Shown: piece by piece, positions 43,624 through 53,500 of the stretch
Layout: each line of letters begins with the position of its first letter
Numbering within the stretch: the first letter of the stretch is position 1
Source: JALCLA01 sp965653565
GTDB lineage: Bacteria; Pseudomonadota; Gammaproteobacteria; Xanthomonadales; Xanthomonadaceae
Assembly (NCBI GenBank): GCA_965653565.1
Contig: CBFHAI010000014.1
Coordinates: 30,799 to 94,798, forward strand
DNA: 64,000 nt
Direction: 5' to 3'
Notes under the pieces: generated by a model
Told to the model about the DNA's origin: nothing
What the model saw: the letters and a program-made list of their open reading frames with translations, nothing else
Database searches by the model: none
Made by a program: the position numbers and the translations under genes

Positions 43624-44405
43624 GCGGCCGCAAACCCACCGCGCTGATCGCCGACGACGAACCGCTGCTGCGCAAATCGCTGCTGCGCATGCTGGGCGGT
43701 GCGTGGCCCGAGCTCGAGGTGGTGGCGCAGGCGCGCAACGGCCGCGAAGCGGTGGCGCAATTCGAGGCGCTGCATCCGGACATCTGCTTTCTCGATGTGC
43801 ACATGCCCGGCCTGTCCGGCGTCGAAGCCGCGCGCCGCATCGGCCGCCGCGCGCATCTGGTGTTCGTCACCGCTTACGGCGAATACGCGGTGCAGGCTTT
43901 CGAGCAGGGCGCGCTCGATTACCTGGTGAAGCCGGTCGAGCCGGCGCGGCTGATCGACACGGTCGCACGATTGCAGGAACGCCTTCGCGCCGCGCAGCCG
44001 GCGCACTACACCGACGCATTGCTCGAACAACTCGCCGCGCGGCTGCTGAAGCCGGAAACGCCGGCGCCGCTGCGCTGGATCCGCGCCTCGGTCGGGCAGG
44101 CGCTGCGCATGATTCCGGTCGATGAGATCGACTTCCTGCGCTCCGACGAAAAGTACACTCTCATCGCCTGGCGCGGCGAGCCCGGCAAACCCGGCGAAGC
44201 ACTGATCCGCACGCCGCTGAAGGAACTCGTCGCACAACTGGACGCCGACCAGTTCGTGCAGGTGCACCGCTCGGTGGTCGTCAACCTGCGCGCCATCAGT
44301 CACGTCACCCGCGGCCCGAACGAAACCGCCCACATCCACCTGAAAGGCCGCAGCGATGTGCTGCCGGTGAGCCGCAGCTATCTGCATCATTTCCGGCAGA
44401 TGTAG
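43620..44405 (+). CDS. LytTR-family response regulator
   Basis: 261 residues: receiver domain (1-120) with acidic pocket D12-D13-E14 and phosphoacceptor D59 (CFLDVHMPGLSG), and a C-terminal LytTR DNA-binding domain (about 155-258; IPVDEIDFLRSDEKYTLI, LKELVAQL, FVQVHRSVVVNLRAI, VSRSYLHHF). This class binds DNA through beta strands and regulates mostly extracellular polysaccharides, competence, natural transformation or peptidases. The ATG at 43620 overlaps the kinase stop. The nearby secreted proteins (RCC1/TSP3 and RHS genes) are possible targets, but no LytTR site pair was identified by eye. Confidence 0.93.
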   Translation: MSGRKPTALIADDEPLLRKSLLRMLGGAWPELEVVAQARNGREAVAQFEALHPDICFLDVHMPGLSGVEAARRIGRRAHLVFVTAYGEYAVQAFEQGALDYLVKPVEPARLIDTVARLQERLRAAQPAHYTDALLEQLAARLLKPETPAPLRWIRASVGQALRMIPVDEIDFLRSDEKYTLIAWRGEPGKPGEALIRTPLKELVAQLDADQFVQVHRSVVVNLRAISHVTRGPNETAHIHLKGRSDVLPVSRSYLHHFRQM

Positions 44406-44562
44406 CAACTCTCAATCGGCATCGAATGATCGCTGCAGGATGCATACTGCCGACGGCAGGTTCACTCCTGCTTGCCGAATTGAAGCTGCTGTTGCCAGCA
44501 AAGTTGCCCGTCGCACATTCGACGCCAAGTCCGTCGGCACGCACGGCCCGTTTGCGAACGCG

Positions 44563-47500
44563 CTAGTCCTCGAAGCCGTCGCCGAATACGGCATTGATCT
44601 GGCATACGTTCGAAGCGTCTTGCGGGCACTCGTCTTCGGCGTTAGGAATGTTGTCGCCGTCATCGTCCTCGCTGTCGTTGCAGAGGCCATCGAGATCGCT
44701 GTCGCCACCGGCGGTACTGCAGTCGGCAGCTGCAATCGTGATCGTCACGGTCGCGGGAGCGGAGTCATGATTGCCGTCGGTCGCGGTGTAGGTGAACATA
44801 TCCGGCCCCATGTATCCCGAAAACGGCGAATACGTCAGGTTCGGCGCCACACCACTCAATGCGCCGTGGGACGGCTGGGTCTCGATGAGGTACGTCAGTG
44901 GGTCATCCTGCGGGTCGTCCCCTTGGAGCACCACGATCACAGGCAGGTTTTGCGATGTGTAGGCCGCAATATCCTGCGCGGTCGGCGTGTGGCATGTATT
45001 CGCTGACTGTTGCGGGCAGCTGTCTCCACCGTTGGGAATGCCATCGCCGTCATCGTCTTCGTCGTCGTTGCAGACGCCGTCAAGATCGCTGTCACCGCCT
45101 GCGGCGCTGCAATCGGCGGGTGCCACCGTGATCGTCACCGTTGCGGTCTCCGAGGTATTCGTGCCGTCGCCTGCCGTGTAGGTGAATGTGTCCGGTCCCA
45201 TATAGCCCGAGGATGGCGAATAAGTCAGGTTGGGCGCCAAGCCACTCAACGTGCCTTCGGTTGGCAGGCTAGCGACGACATAGCCGAGCGGGTCGTTATC
45301 AGGATCTGTCGCTTGGAGCGTCACCATCACCGAAGCGTTCTGAACCGTGGTGGCGACGAGATTCTGCGCGACTGGCGTGTGGCATGAGTTCGCCGAATCC
45401 TGCGGACATTGATCGACGGTATTGCAAAAGCCGTCGCTGTCGTCGTCTCCACCAAACTCGGCGCATGGGTCGATCACGACTATCGTCGCGGTTGCTTCTC
45501 TCGATGTGTGGAAACCATCGCTGGCCGTAAAACGAAGCCTATCCGTGCCAACGAAATCAAGCGCCGGGTGGTAGGTAAAACTCGGCGCAGATCCAACCAA
45601 CTGCCCATTGTCTGGACCATGCACGATCGAAAAACCAATTGGATCGCCTTCCGGATCGATACCACTCAGCGCAATCGTGGCGCTAGCGTTTTTTTCAATT
45701 GTTACCAGCGAGTCGTATGCGACTGGGACACTCGTTTCGGGCAGCATTTGAACCGCCATTGGGACGGGCGTGTACCCCAATTCACCGATTCCTAACTGAC
45801 CGAACGTGTTGTTTCCCCAGCAGCGCACGCTCGGTTCTGATGTAGCCACGCAAGTATGCTCGGCACTTGCCGAACCTGTGAGAACGCTGCTCACCGGAAC
45901 CGCAATCGGCTCGTACAGGTTGTCCAGCGCAAGTCCGATTCCAAGCTCTCCATTCCAGCCGCGCCCCCAACAGTGAAGTGTTGAATCGGAACGTATTGCG
46001 CAGCTGTGCCACGACCCACTGAAGATATCGCTCACCGAACTGATATTAGCAACCGCAACGACGCCCGGTCCGCCTGCAACCCATTTTCCATTTCCCAGCT
46101 GACCGTATGCGTCGGACCCCCAGCACTCCACGGTTCCGCCGGTGATCAAGGCGCAGGTGTGCATATCTCCTGCTGCTGCTACTTCAGCTGCATTCGATAA
46201 CCCCGCGACCAGGATAGGGACATTTGAATCTCCGCCAAGCGCACCGCTCCCCAGCTGACCATGGGCATTTCGGCCCCAGCAGCGTACGGCGCCTGAGACA
46301 CCTATTGCACACGTGTGATATGTGCCCGCAGTGATCGATGCTGTGGTTTCAGGCAACGAAACTATGACGGGCCACGACCGATTCGCGAATGTTCCATCGC
46401 CCAGTTGACCGTCCTCATTTGCGCCCCAACACCATACCGACCCGACGTTCCCGAGGGCACAGGCGTGGTATCGCCCGGCAACCACACGCGATGCATCGGA
46501 AACATTCGGTATCACCCCGGCTGTCACCGGAGCGAACGGATTTGATCCCCAGCACGCAACTAGCCCGTCCGTACGCGCCGCGCAAGCGTGGTTGTTCCCT
46601 ACCGCAATCGAGACCGATTGGTGCGCGTTCTGGAGTTGCGGCGAAGCCGCAATCGAACTGCCGAATGGCCGCTCGCCCCAACAGTACAGATCGCCGGATT
46701 GAAGGGTGGCGCACGTCGTCGAGCCGAAAGCAGCCAAGCTCGCAGCCGCACTTGGCAGACCTGTCATATCAGTCGTAGCGGGGGTGAACCTGGAGCCTAC
46801 AACACCGTTGCCGATTTCACCTCTAGTGTTCCTGCCCCAGCACCAGACTTCCGATGCTCCGAGCTGTGCGCATGTGTGATCTCGCTTTGTGGAGATCTCT
46901 TGAACGTTGGCCAGATTCAGAACCTTCTCGGGCTCCAGCGTGCCGCTTCGGCTCCCGTTTCCAAGCTGGCCGTACCCGTTATATCCCCAACAGTAGACTG
47001 ACGAATCGGTTGAAACGATGCACGTGTGCAAGTTGCCGGCAGCTATTCGCAGCGCCTGCGGGGCATTTGCGATGATTGATGGGTTGGGATTGTCTGTTGC
47101 CAGCCCATTGCCAAGCGAACGTCCCCAGCACCATGAAATTCCCTTGGCAAGTGCACACGTATGGGAGTCGCCGAGGGCAATGCGGTCTACGTCCAAGAGA
47201 CCGGGTACCAGCGTCGGAGTCAGTCGATCCAGGAACGTTCCGTCTCCAAGCTGGCCGTCGCCGTTGTGCCCCCAGCAGTCCACAAGACCGGTCAGCCGAA
47301 TCGCACACGTATGGGCGCTGCCAACCGCGATTTCCCGATAAGGTCCTCCCAGCACCGAAACCGGCTGAGGCGTCGTTGACGTGGTGCCGTGTCCAAGCTG
47401 CCCGAAGTGATTTGGGCCCCAGCATTTCGCGGAACCACCGGAATCCAGCGAGCACCCGTGTGCAATGAGGGAGAAATCGGTCGCATCCGCCACAGCGGCA

Positions 47501-47835
47501 GACGGACCGGGCGACGTCAACATCGTCTGCATCGGCAACGTGCCCCAGCAGTCCGGTTGCAAAGCGTCGTACAGCACGCAGGTGCCGCCTGAGCCGGCGA
47601 CTATTCCGCGTGCGAATGCCGGTAACGGGACACCTACCGCCAAACCGGAAGGAAGGCCACCGCCGGCGCCAAGCTGACCGGTGGATGCATCGCCCCAGCA
47701 AGCAACTTCGCCGTCGGAATTCGCCCAGCAAGTGTGTCGATAGCCGGCAGAGAGCAACTCGGTGGCACCAGATGGAGAATGGGCCATCCCCAGAACGACC
47801 AGCGCTGCAACCACCGTGTACCGATTCATTTTCAT
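44563..47835 (-). CDS. Secreted RCC1-repeat protein with cadherin-like and TSP3-type modules
   Basis: 1090 residues from ATG 47835 (AGGAAGAG 4-5 nt upstream), with a signal peptide ending near GATELL. Residues 24-730 contain about 14 RCC1-type units with the pattern H-T-C-A...C-W-G-x-N-x-x-G-Q-L-G, each with a cysteine pair that could form a disulfide, which suits an extracellular propeller. Then three cadherin-like domains (DPDNDPLGYVVASLPTEG, NLTYSPSSGYMGPDTFTYTA) alternate with thrombospondin-3-like acidic calcium loops (DSDLDGVCNDDEDDDGDG). The last residues are FGDGFED. Codon use is less GC-biased than in neighbours, suggesting different origin. Probably a surface or released adhesion or binding protein. 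Confidence 0.85.
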   Translation of the reverse strand: MKMNRYTVVAALVVLGMAHSPSGATELLSAGYRHTCWANSDGEVACWGDASTGQLGAGGGLPSGLAVGVPLPAFARGIVAGSGGTCVLYDALQPDCWGTLPMQTMLTSPGPSAAVADATDFSLIAHGCSLDSGGSAKCWGPNHFGQLGHGTTSTTPQPVSVLGGPYREIAVGSAHTCAIRLTGLVDCWGHNGDGQLGDGTFLDRLTPTLVPGLLDVDRIALGDSHTCALAKGISWCWGRSLGNGLATDNPNPSIIANAPQALRIAAGNLHTCIVSTDSSVYCWGYNGYGQLGNGSRSGTLEPEKVLNLANVQEISTKRDHTCAQLGASEVWCWGRNTRGEIGNGVVGSRFTPATTDMTGLPSAAASLAAFGSTTCATLQSGDLYCWGERPFGSSIAASPQLQNAHQSVSIAVGNNHACAARTDGLVACWGSNPFAPVTAGVIPNVSDASRVVAGRYHACALGNVGSVWCWGANEDGQLGDGTFANRSWPVIVSLPETTASITAGTYHTCAIGVSGAVRCWGRNAHGQLGSGALGGDSNVPILVAGLSNAAEVAAAGDMHTCALITGGTVECWGSDAYGQLGNGKWVAGGPGVVAVANISSVSDIFSGSWHSCAIRSDSTLHCWGRGWNGELGIGLALDNLYEPIAVPVSSVLTGSASAEHTCVATSEPSVRCWGNNTFGQLGIGELGYTPVPMAVQMLPETSVPVAYDSLVTIEKNASATIALSGIDPEGDPIGFSIVHGPDNGQLVGSAPSFTYHPALDFVGTDRLRFTASDGFHTSREATATIVVIDPCAEFGGDDDSDGFCNTVDQCPQDSANSCHTPVAQNLVATTVQNASVMVTLQATDPDNDPLGYVVASLPTEGTLSGLAPNLTYSPSSGYMGPDTFTYTAGDGTNTSETATVTITVAPADCSAAGGDSDLDGVCNDDEDDDGDGIPNGGDSCPQQSANTCHTPTAQDIAAYTSQNLPVIVVLQGDDPQDDPLTYLIETQPSHGALSGVAPNLTYSPFSGYMGPDMFTYTATDGNHDSAPATVTITIAAADCSTAGGDSDLDGLCNDSEDDDGDNIPNAEDECPQDASNVCQINAVFGDGFED

Positions 47836-48299
47836 TAGCTCTTCCTGCAGGGCAACTTTTCTTCGGACGACCATGGCACCGCCAATCTCAGCTGATCCGG
47901 GCGCTACGGCGACCGATGACTCAACCAGCAGTGTTCCGCCGGCCCGCTGAGAAGGCGCCTTCAACCAACCTGCTATACGGAATACCTTTGTCTGCCGGAC
48001 ACTCGGTCGTGGGTCGTGCTGCAGAGGAGTGGAGCCGACGCGATAGGACCTTGGAACCTCGCCGGCTCGCTCGGGACATCCGACGTGCGATGCGCAAAAG
48101 GCGCCGTCTTGCGAAGGTCGAAGATGATCATCCGGTTTGTCGAATATCCAAGCCGAGTGACCGAGCGGTCGTCTACCACCATCTACCCGCGAAGTGCCTC
48201 TCTAGGAATTTGTCACCTACCGCCCACGCACGTCGGCGCCTATGCTCGCTCGCACGAACGCGGGCCGTGGTCGGTTCCGTGCAGCACCGGAGTCTGCCG
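47836..48299. other. 464-nt divergent gap between the RCC1 gene and the patatin gene
   Basis: Holds the promoters of two divergent genes. Composition is intermediate and continues the less GC-rich stretch of the RCC1 gene until about 48230. There is no strong -10/-35 pair, no repeat of the listed families and no recognisable gene. In-frame upstream extensions of both flanking genes enter it but carry no conserved sequence. Confidence 0.5.
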
Positions 48300-50471
48300 A
48301 TGAATTCCACGCCGCCGCCGTCGCGATCCAGGCTCGAAAGCCTCACCAGTTTCGCGCGCGTGCTCGGGTATCAGCGTTTTCCGCTCGGCATGGTGGTCGC
48401 GCTGTTCGTGATCCTGCAGGTGCCGCAGATTCGCGAGTTTTTGCTGATCTATCGGTGGCCTTCGTGGCCGGCGCTGTGGGAAGCGGTGTTCGTGGTGGCC
48501 AGTGCGCTGGCCGCCTGGTATGCGGGACGCATGACCTATCGCGTCGATCCGGATTCGCAGCCGAATTCGGAGGGGCGGACCGAACTGGTGCGGCATCCGA
48601 ATCTGCGCCGCCGCATGCCGCGCTTCTACGCGTTCGCGGTGCCGCTGGCGCCGGCGCTCGCCTGCTGGCAGCTGCGCGTGTTCGACAAGGCGATCCTGTA
48701 CGCGGCGATCGGCCTCGTGTTGCTGGCCTTGGTGCGCTACCGCCGGCCGATGATGCGGCGGCTCAACGTCGCGCCGAACATGCGCAACGATGCGGCCGAC
48801 GACGCCGTCGTCAGCCGCTGGGTCGACCTGGGCAAGGCCGAACGGCGCTCGATCGTCTGTGCCGCGGTGGCGGCCGTTGCGCTCTGGCTGCTCTCGGGTT
48901 TCCAGCCGAACTGGGCGGCGGCCTGGTTCGGCACGACGGGCGTGCTGTTCCTGTCCGGCGGCGTGGTCGCCTTGCTCGGCACCGTGCTGGTGCAACTGGC
49001 GGCGCGCGCGCAGGTGCCGCTGACGCTGGCGCTGTTCGGTTGGGTGCTGCTGGTCGCGTTCATCCCGTTCGGAAAATTGCATCGCATCGATTCGGCGCAA
49101 CCGACGATCGCGACCGCGCAGGAACGCCTGGCCGCGCCCATGCCCGATCCGTTTCTGATCGACGCCGGGCATTCGCGGCAACCGGTGCTGGTGGCGGCCG
49201 AAGGCGGCGGCATCCGCGCCGCGTACTGGACGGCGCTGACGCTGCACACGCTCGACGAGTTGACGCAGGGCGAGTTCCGTCGCCATGTGCGACTGGCGAG
49301 CGGCGTGTCGGGCGGCTCGCTCGGCCTGGCAACCTACGCATTGACGCCGCGCGCCGCCGAACAACAGGGCGAATGCACCGCCGAACCGCTTCCTGCCGGC
49401 TCGGCGCATATGACGGCGATGAATCTCGCGCACTGCTTTCTGGCCGAGGATTATCTCGGGCCGGTGGCGTTGCGCATGTTGTGGTGGGATACGCAGCGAT
49501 TGCTGTTTCCGGTGCCGCTGTGGACCGACCGCGGCGAAGCCCTGGAAGACGGATGGGCACGGCAATGGCGGCGGTTGACCGGACGCGACGACTTCGACGG
49601 CGCCTTGTCGTCGCTCGATACGTCGACCACCACCTGGGTGTTCAACGCCACGCATGTGCAAAGCGGGCGGCGCGTGATCCAGAGCGCGCCATGGATTCCG
49701 AATCTCGATCTGCTGGCACCCGCCGCGCTCGACGGCCGTGCCGTGGTCGGCACCGAAATCGCGTTGAAACAGGCGGTGCACAACAGTGCGCGTTTCACTT
49801 ATGTCAGCCCGGCCGGCGCGATCGAGCGCAGCGGATCGGTGCTGCAACTGGTGGACGGCGGCTATTACGAGAACTCGGGGTTGACCCTGATCGACGATTG
49901 GCTGCTGTACGAGCCGCGCGATGCCCAATCGAACCTGAAATCGATGGCCGAGAGCGACCCTTTCGTCGTCGATGTCGCATCGCAGGAAGTGCTCGCTCCG
50001 CCGTTGCTGAAGGGGCTGTCACCGCGGGCCGATAGCGCCGACCCGATCGTGATGTTGCTGAGCAACGATCCGTCCGTGGCGCCGCAGCCGACGCATTGCG
50101 AGGCCGGACCGCCCGTGGTGCGCGAAAGCTTCAAGCACGAACTGATCGCTCCGGTGAGCAGCCTGCTGCAGACGCGTTCGGCGCGCGGCGCCTATGCGCG
50201 TCAGCAGGCCAGAGCGCTGGTCGGCGAAGAGGATTTCTTCCACTTCGCCGTGCACCGCGGGGTCGAGAACGTGGCGGTGCCGTTGGGCTGGGCGCTGTCG
50301 GAAGCGTCGATCGACGAGATGCAAAGGCAGTTGTGGTGCGAGCCTAAGCCTGGGCAGTGCGAATATTCGAATGCCGCACGATTGGAAAAACTGGCCGAGC
50401 GGTTCGGCACTAGTGTCGAGTCGGCGCGTGCGCGGTTGGCGGCGTTGTGTGAGGCGGCGAAGCTCGATTGA
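48300..50471 (+). CDS. Patatin-like phospholipase with N-terminal membrane domain
   Basis: 723 residues. The N-terminal 290 residues contain about seven hydrophobic segments (starting GMVVALFVILQV at about residue 23). The catalytic part has the patatin dyad: oxyanion loop EGGGIRAAYW, nucleophile S337 in GVSGGSLG, and D519 in VDGGYYENSG. Patatins are acyl hydrolases of phospholipids or other lipids. The membrane fusion and the cysteine-rich insert (GECTAEPLP, NLAHCFLAEDYL) are not those of the small secreted T6SS or ExoU-like lipases. ATG 48300 is chosen at the end of the upstream gap; the longer open frame upstream is antisense to the RCC1 gene. A palindromic repeat follows 15 nt after the stop. 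Confidence 0.85.
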   Translation: MNSTPPPSRSRLESLTSFARVLGYQRFPLGMVVALFVILQVPQIREFLLIYRWPSWPALWEAVFVVASALAAWYAGRMTYRVDPDSQPNSEGRTELVRHPNLRRRMPRFYAFAVPLAPALACWQLRVFDKAILYAAIGLVLLALVRYRRPMMRRLNVAPNMRNDAADDAVVSRWVDLGKAERRSIVCAAVAAVALWLLSGFQPNWAAAWFGTTGVLFLSGGVVALLGTVLVQLAARAQVPLTLALFGWVLLVAFIPFGKLHRIDSAQPTIATAQERLAAPMPDPFLIDAGHSRQPVLVAAEGGGIRAAYWTALTLHTLDELTQGEFRRHVRLASGVSGGSLGLATYALTPRAAEQQGECTAEPLPAGSAHMTAMNLAHCFLAEDYLGPVALRMLWWDTQRLLFPVPLWTDRGEALEDGWARQWRRLTGRDDFDGALSSLDTSTTTWVFNATHVQSGRRVIQSAPWIPNLDLLAPAALDGRAVVGTEIALKQAVHNSARFTYVSPAGAIERSGSVLQLVDGGYYENSGLTLIDDWLLYEPRDAQSNLKSMAESDPFVVDVASQEVLAPPLLKGLSPRADSADPIVMLLSNDPSVAPQPTHCEAGPPVVRESFKHELIAPVSSLLQTRSARGAYARQQARALVGEEDFFHFAVHRGVENVAVPLGWALSEASIDEMQRQLWCEPKPGQCEYSNAARLEKLAERFGTSVESARARLAALCEAAKLD

Positions 50472-50485
50472 GCTGAGCTGATTAG

Positions 50486-50561
50486 GGAATCGGGAATCGG
50501 GAATCGGGAGAAAGCGGCGCGGGCTTCGCTGCTACTCCCGATTCCCTGCTCCCGATTCCCT
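50486..50561. repeat. GGGAATCGGGAATC palindromic element
   Basis: Left arm 50486-50511: three tandem GGGAATC units ending GGGAG. Right arm 50535-50561: CTCCCGATTCCCTG twice. Loop of 23 nt (AAAGCGGCGCGGGC...). The right arm directly abuts the TAG stop of the minus-strand DUF11 gene. It is a second repeat family, distinct in sequence from copies A-E but with the same 3'-end placement. Confidence 0.8.
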
Positions 50562-50562
50562 G

Positions 50563-53500
50563 CTATTCACCAACCCGCCGCGCCCGCCACGCCAATCCAA
50601 CCAACACGAACCCCAGCGCAAACAGTGCCCACGGCTCGTCCGCCGGCACCGCGATCACCGATACGGGAGGCGGCGGCGGGGGTGGCAGTACCACGCCGGT
50701 GACGACGGTGTCCGCATTGTCGGCGGGCGTCGGATCGACGGCATTCGATGCGACCGTCGCGGTGTTCGAAATCGTTGTCGCAGCGTAGTTCGCCGGCACC
50801 GTGAAGCGCGCCGTCACGACGACGGTCGCGCCGCCGGCGATGTCGCCGAGCGCGCAGGGAAAACCTGCGGCGCAAGGCGCGGTGGCGTCGAGGAAGACCA
50901 GTCCGGCCGGTGTCGGATCGTCGAGCACGACGGAAGCCGCCGTGATTTCGCCAACGTTGCCGACGGCCAACGTGTACGTCAGCGTGTCGCCGGCATCAAC
51001 CTGCGCCGCATCGGCGGTCTTCGTCAACGACAGGTCCGCCGGGGTCGGCGGCTGCACGGTCGGCGTCACCGCGGATGCCGTGTTGTTCTGCGGCGTCGGA
51101 TCGACGATATCGGTCGACACCGTCGCGGTGTTGGTGATCGTCGCACCGGCGTAGTCGGCCGGGACGGTGTAGCGCGCCGTCACGACGACGTTCGCGCCGT
51201 TCGCGATATCGCCGAGCGCGCACGGGAAACCCGCCGCGCACGGCGCGGTGGCGTCGAGGAATACGAGTCCGGCCGGCGTCGGATCGGCCAGCGTCACGTC
51301 GATCGCAGACGTTTCGCCGACATTGCCGACCGTGAGCGTGTACGTCACCGTCTCGCCGACCGTGACTTGCATCGCGCCTGCGGTTTTACCGATCACCAGA
51401 TCGGCCGGTTCCGGCGTCTGGATCACCGGCGTCTCGACCGACGCGGTGTTGTCGGCCGGCGTCGGATCGGGCGTGCCCGACGAGGCGGTGGCGGTGTTCG
51501 TGATCGTGGCCGCGGCGTAGTCGGCCGGCACCGTGAAACGCGCGGTGACGACGATGTTGGCGCCGTTCGAAATATCGCCGAGCGCGCACGGAAAACCGCC
51601 GGCGCACGGTGCGGTGGCATCGAGGAAGACGAGGCCGGCCGGTGTCGGATCGGCGAGCACGACACCGAGCGCCGTCGTCACGCCGACATTGCCGACGGTG
51701 AGTGTGTAGGTGATGGTTTCGCCGGTGTTGACCTGCATCGCGCCGGCGCTCTTGCTCATCACCAGGTCGGCCGGGCCACCGGCCTGGATCGCATCGGTCT
51801 CGACCAACGAGGTGTTGTTGGCGGGCACGAGGTCGGCCACCGCATTCGACACCGAAGCCTGATTGACGATCGAATCGCCGGCGAAATCCGCATCGACGGT
51901 GACGCTCAGAGCGATCGTCGACTGCGCGCCAGCCGCGAGCAGTGCGCGCGTGCAGGTGACGGTGCCGGCGTTGTCGGCGCAACTCCAGCCGGCACCGACG
52001 GCCGACACGAACTGCACTCCGGCCGGCAACGCGTCGATCACTTCCACCAGTTGCGCATCATCCGGGCCGAGATTCTGCACCGTGAGCACGTAGTCGATCG
52101 CACCGCCCGGCAGGAAGTCCACGTCGCCGTCGTCTTTCACTATCGACAGGTCGGCGCGATCGATCGGCGTGATCAGCGTCGTCGGCAGCGGCTGCAACTG
52201 CGTCGATTGCACCGTAGCGGTGTTCGAAACTTGTCCGGCGTTGACGTCGTCCGCGTCGACGACGTAGGTGCCGCTCAGGATGCAGCTCGCCGCCGGCGCC
52301 AATGTCGCGCAGACAGTGCTGGTCGGCGTGATCGCCGGATCGGACACGACCACGTCGCTCAGTTCGACATTGCCGGTGTTGGTCGCGGTGATCGTGTAGG
52401 TGAGCACGCTGCCGGCGACGATGAATTCCGGCGCCGACGTCAGCGCTTTCTCGATGCCGAGCGCGGGCTGCATCGCGATCGCTTCGGCGGTGAAGATGAG
52501 CGGGCTTCCCGACAATGCCGGCGAGCTGGCGCTGAACGTGTAGATCCCGGCGACATCGCCGAGCGTCGCCGCCGTGGCCGCCTGATTTGCGTCCGGCGCC
52601 ACCGTCGTCGTCGCGACGGATTGTCCGGCAGCGGCCGGCGGCGAAGTCTCGACCGCAAACGTCACCGGATAGCAACGCGCCTGATCGGCCGGTGTATTGG
52701 CGATCGCGACCGTCAACGGTGCCGGCAACGGCGCACCGACGAAGGCCTGCTGATTGTCGCCCGACGCGATCGTCATCGCCGGATCGGGCAGCGACAGACT
52801 CTGGAAAGTGAGCCCATCGATGTAACCGACGAGGGTGTCGTTCGGCCCGGTGGTGGACCAGAAATCGAAACCGTTGATGCCGCGCGCCGACGCGCTGCCG
52901 CCGAAGCTGCCGCTGCGATAGCCGAGTTCGAACGTCGAGCCGCAGGTATTCGGCGCGGTGGAACCGAGCGGATTGCCGGCGCTGTCGAAGATGCGCAGCG
53001 TGAACAGATCGTTCGGCGCGGCGCCGTCGGTGCCGTCGACCGTGCGCACCGCATACTCGAAGCGATACCACGTATCCCAGGTCAATCCGTTGGCGATGAC
53101 CGCGGTGGTGAAAGCCGGCGCGAACCAGCTGGTTTCGACCCGGATCAGACCGTCGGCGGCATTGGTCGTGTTGTACAGCCGAACCTGCGCGTAGCGATTG
53201 GCAGGGATGTCGGCGCCCGGGCCCTTGCTGCTCGGATCGAATTCGGCGAAGCGGCCGTCGGCGCGCGTCGAGACCAGCGGCGCGGCCGGCGTGCGATACC
53301 AGAACGTCGCGAGGAAATAATCGTGCGGCGCCGCAGCGACCACGCCTTCCACGGTAGCGCCCGCTTCACCGGCCGGCGGATCGATGGTCGGCGAATACAG
53401 ATGATTGGTCACGCCGAAGAAATCGACATTGCGCGTGCGGATGGCAAGACCCTGCGCACCCAGCTCCGCCGGCGCGCCGGCGGGCAGCGCTTCGATGACG

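Noticed and set aside
47610..48299. 230 extra N-terminal codons for the patatin-like gene
   Set aside because: The first part is antisense to the RCC1 gene and the rest lies in the divergent gap; membrane segments start only after ATG 48300.
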